NCBI RefSeq assembly: GCF_900182545.1
Contig: NZ_FXTJ01000013.1
Location: 1 to 53,987 of the forward strand
Source of the DNA: Geodermatophilus aquaeductus
GTDB lineage: Bacteria > Actinomycetota > Actinomycetes > Mycobacteriales > Geodermatophilaceae
Length of the DNA stretch: 53,987 bases
Direction of reading: 5' to 3'
Shown here: positions 52,334-53,987 of the stretch, one piece after another
Numbering within the stretch: position 1 is the first letter of the stretch
Layout: each line of letters opens with the position of its first letter
Position numbers and translations under genes: made by a program
Notes under the pieces: model-generated
Told to the model about the DNA's origin: nothing
What the model saw: the letters and a program-made list of their open reading frames with translations, nothing else
Database searches by the model: none

Positions 52334-53305
52334 TCACGCTGCCGAAGACGGTGAAGCCCCTGCCGCGGAACACCGGTCCACCCGGTGTTGGCGCGGGAGC
52401 CAGGCGCCCTCCGGCCGGCCCTGGAACTCCTCGGGCCGGCACATCAGCGGGTCGAAGGGGGCGTAGGCCGCCAGCGCGTCGACCTTGGCGTTCAGGTCGG
52501 CCCCGTCCACGTTGACCGGCAGGTCCCGGACCGGGTACCCGACGTAGCCCACCACCGGCACGTCGGGCGCGGAGCGGTCCCGGGCCGCGACGAGCAGGCG
52601 GGCCACCGCGTGGTGGTCGCTGTGGTCGCCGTCGCCCCAGGCTCCCGCGTGGTCGAGCGTGCGGACGACGGTGGGCTGCAACTCGGTGATGAACCGGCCC
52701 AGGACGTCGAGCAGCGCCGACCGCGAGTACGCCCGGGCCGGCGTCTCGACGGTCCACAGGACGGAGGCCGTGCCGTTGACCAGTCGCTGGAGGCTGGCCG
52801 GGCCCGACCGGGGGGTACCCGCGCCCTCCATCCCGCCGTCGGGCAGCCGCAGGAAGCACAGGCGGACCGCAGGGTGGTCGAGCAGCACGGCCTCCGTCAT
52901 CACGGCTGTCCCGATCGACACCCGGGACGTCGACCAGCGGTCGGCGGCCCCGACCATCCGGGCGTAGGCGGCCCCGATCCCACGCTCGCGCCCCCGCCAG
53001 TACCGGTCAGGCCGACCGGCATCACCCGAGGTTACGTACACCGTGACGACCGGCCTCCCGGCCCTCAGGTCGTGCACGATGTCCGGACTCAGGAAGAACA
53101 GGTCGTCATCCGGGTGGGCCACGACGACCAGCACCCCGCCTGTGCCCGGCGGGCGCCACCCCGCCACGGCGGCCTGCCGACCGCGCGCGACTCCGGTCGC
53201 CCCGGCGAGGACCGCGACGCGGCGCCGCACACCCAGCCACACGGCCAGCGTCCGGCGCTGCACGGCAGCGGTCACCAGGCCGGGCAGGACCCGGAGGCCG
53301 GTCAC
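52334..53305 (-). CDS. PIG-L family deacetylase
   Basis: 323 aa zinc-dependent N-acetyl-sugar deacetylase type. Conserved VVVAHPDDDLFFLSPDIVHD (metal ligands His/Asp, with Asp where many members have Glu) and the third ligand in DHSDHHAVARLL. A short N-terminal stretch (RVLPGLVTAAVQRRTLAVWL) may be a membrane or signal-like segment. GTG at 53305 overlaps the stop of the glycosyltransferase (GTGA), implying action on the same glycan or glycolipid. Confidence 0.88.
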   Translation of the reverse strand: MTGLRVLPGLVTAAVQRRTLAVWLGVRRRVAVLAGATGVARGRQAAVAGWRPPGTGGVLVVVAHPDDDLFFLSPDIVHDLRAGRPVVTVYVTSGDAGRPDRYWRGRERGIGAAYARMVGAADRWSTSRVSIGTAVMTEAVLLDHPAVRLCFLRLPDGGMEGAGTPRSGPASLQRLVNGTASVLWTVETPARAYSRSALLDVLGRFITELQPTVVRTLDHAGAWGDGDHSDHHAVARLLVAARDRSAPDVPVVGYVGYPVRDLPVNVDGADLNAKVDALAAYAPFDPLMCRPEEFQGRPEGAWLPRQHRVDRCSAAGASPSSAA

Positions 53306-53987
53306 GAGCGGCCGGACGCGGTGTTCCGGTGCCGCGCGTCCGGTCGCCGCCGGGCGCGGTGCCGGTGCAGGACCTCCTCGAGCGCCGTCAGGTGCGCGTC
53401 GAACGGGAAGTGCTCGTCGACGAACGCGCTGCACGCGCGGCCCAGGCCGGGGTCGGTCTGCCGCCAGTCGAGGACGGCGACGAGCCGCTCGGCGAGCTCC
53501 GCCGGCGAGCGGGGCGTCACCAGGAACCGGCCCAGTTCTCCCGAGAGGATCTCGGGCAGGGCACCGATGCGAGAGGCCACCACGGGCCGCCCGGACGTCA
53601 GTCCCTCGAGCACGACCCTCCCGAAGGACTCGGGCAGCTGGGTCGGGAAGGCGATCACGTCGCTGGCGTGCAGGAACGGGACGACGTCGGTGGTAGCCGG
53701 GAAGACCCGGTAGGACGCCGGGGGCAGCCGGTCGAGCTCGGCCTGGACGTCGGGGACTACCCGATGACCGGAGAGCGAGTCGACCAGCACCAGGAGGGCG
53801 TCGGGGACCAGCTCGCGCACCCGCTGCCAGGCCGCCAGCAGCGTCCCCACGCCCTTCTCCGCGCTCATCTGCCCGTAGCAGAGGACGACGGGCACGTCCT
53901 GCGGGAGGTCCAGCTGGCGTCGCGTGCGGGCCCGCGCCTCCTCCCCGCCGTACGGATAGGCACCCGGGGGCAGCGCGTTGTGGACGC
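53302..53987 (-). CDS. Glycosyltransferase family 4 (partial, N-terminus outside window)
   Basis: The C-terminal 228 codons are visible and open to the window edge. Features: VVLCYGQMSAEKGVGTLLAA (start of the donor domain), DVIAFPTQLPESFGRVVLEG with the EX7E motif, and GRPVVASRIGALPEIL. GT-B enzyme of glycan or glycolipid synthesis; donor unknown. Coupled to the PIG-L gene downstream, as in GlcNAc-transferase/deacetylase pairs such as MshA/MshB. Confidence 0.9.
   Translation of the reverse strand, partial: VHNALPPGAYPYGGEEARARTRRQLDLPQDVPVVLCYGQMSAEKGVGTLLAAWQRVRELVPDALLVLVDSLSGHRVVPDVQAELDRLPPASYRVFPATTDVVPFLHASDVIAFPTQLPESFGRVVLEGLTSGRPVVASRIGALPEILSGELGRFLVTPRSPAELAERLVAVLDWRQTDPGLGRACSAFVDEHFPFDAHLTALEEVLHRHRARRRPDARHRNTASGRS

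Overview
The window is chromosomal DNA from a high-G+C Gram-positive actinobacterium, most like the Geodermatophilaceae (Blastococcus/Geodermatophilus/Modestobacter type). The basis is pervasive G/C at third codon positions, GTG starts, TAGNNT -10 boxes, the actinobacterial housekeeping block recR-ybaB-dnaX-ffs-tRNA-Ser-tadA-tyrA, and protein styles such as a tRNA adenosine deaminase-associated protein, DUF2630, DUF6318 and DUF6194. Family placement is inference; no 16S gene is present. Coding density is high and only a few intergenic stretches exceed 300 bases.

Layout. 1-5845 (minus): an oligopeptide-type ABC importer with a fused double ATPase, two permeases and a lipoprotein receptor. 6030-10308 (minus): recR, ybaB, dnaX, a YceI-like protein and the SRP RNA gene ffs. 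10329-11416 (plus): an EamA transporter behind a putative leaderless leader peptide and a folded 5' UTR. 11465-17973: two tRNA-Ser genes, a small unknown protein, a membrane Ser/Thr kinase, a translationally coupled minus-strand set (O-methyltransferase, TadA-associated protein, HAD hydrolase, tadA), and a divergent plus set (thioesterase, prephenate dehydrogenase, DUF2630). 18069-24732: a PucR-type regulator divergent from a complete Liv-type branched-chain amino acid/amide ABC system (livG-F-H-M plus receptor). 24923-27667: a UDP-glucuronate decarboxylase-like epimerase and a membrane-anchored binding/VWA protein.

27786-35543 (minus) is the most distinctive block. Seven genes, nearly all overlapping by 4 bases, combine the ADP-heptose precursor enzymes (a GT2-GmhB fusion, GmhA, HldE) with four glycosyltransferases, two of them heptosyltransferase-like GT9 proteins. 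This looks like a dedicated machine for a heptose-containing surface glycan in a Gram-positive cell, which has no LPS.

35645-41816: a MarR regulator, a secreted anchored protein, a fragment of a lactate-oxidase-like gene, an amino acid permease coupled to a universal stress protein, a small lipoprotein under a CRP-like site, and a double-MerR regulator divergent from a DUF6194 gene. 41824-44424: a stand-alone A-T-TE NRPS-like enzyme. 44639-44821: tRNA-Arg(ACG) and tRNA-Ser(GCT). 44917-48211: an MFS exporter divergent from a CGNR regulator across a strong palindrome, then a PAP2/diacylglycerol-kinase fusion. 48442-53987: two exported proteins crossed by a low-G+C patch, a membrane protein, a DoxX-like protein with a lysine-rich tail, an HhH-PHP phosphoesterase, a PIG-L deacetylase and a glycosyltransferase cut by the window edge.

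Non-coding structure of note: two copies of a ~55-base palindromic intergenic element with paired deletions (138-193, 17976-18029), perfect palindromes of 24 bases (37473-37496) and 22 bases (28709-28730), tandem long inverted repeats (48218-48352), and repeated TANNNT boxes 6-9 bases before start codons, consistent with leaderless transcripts.
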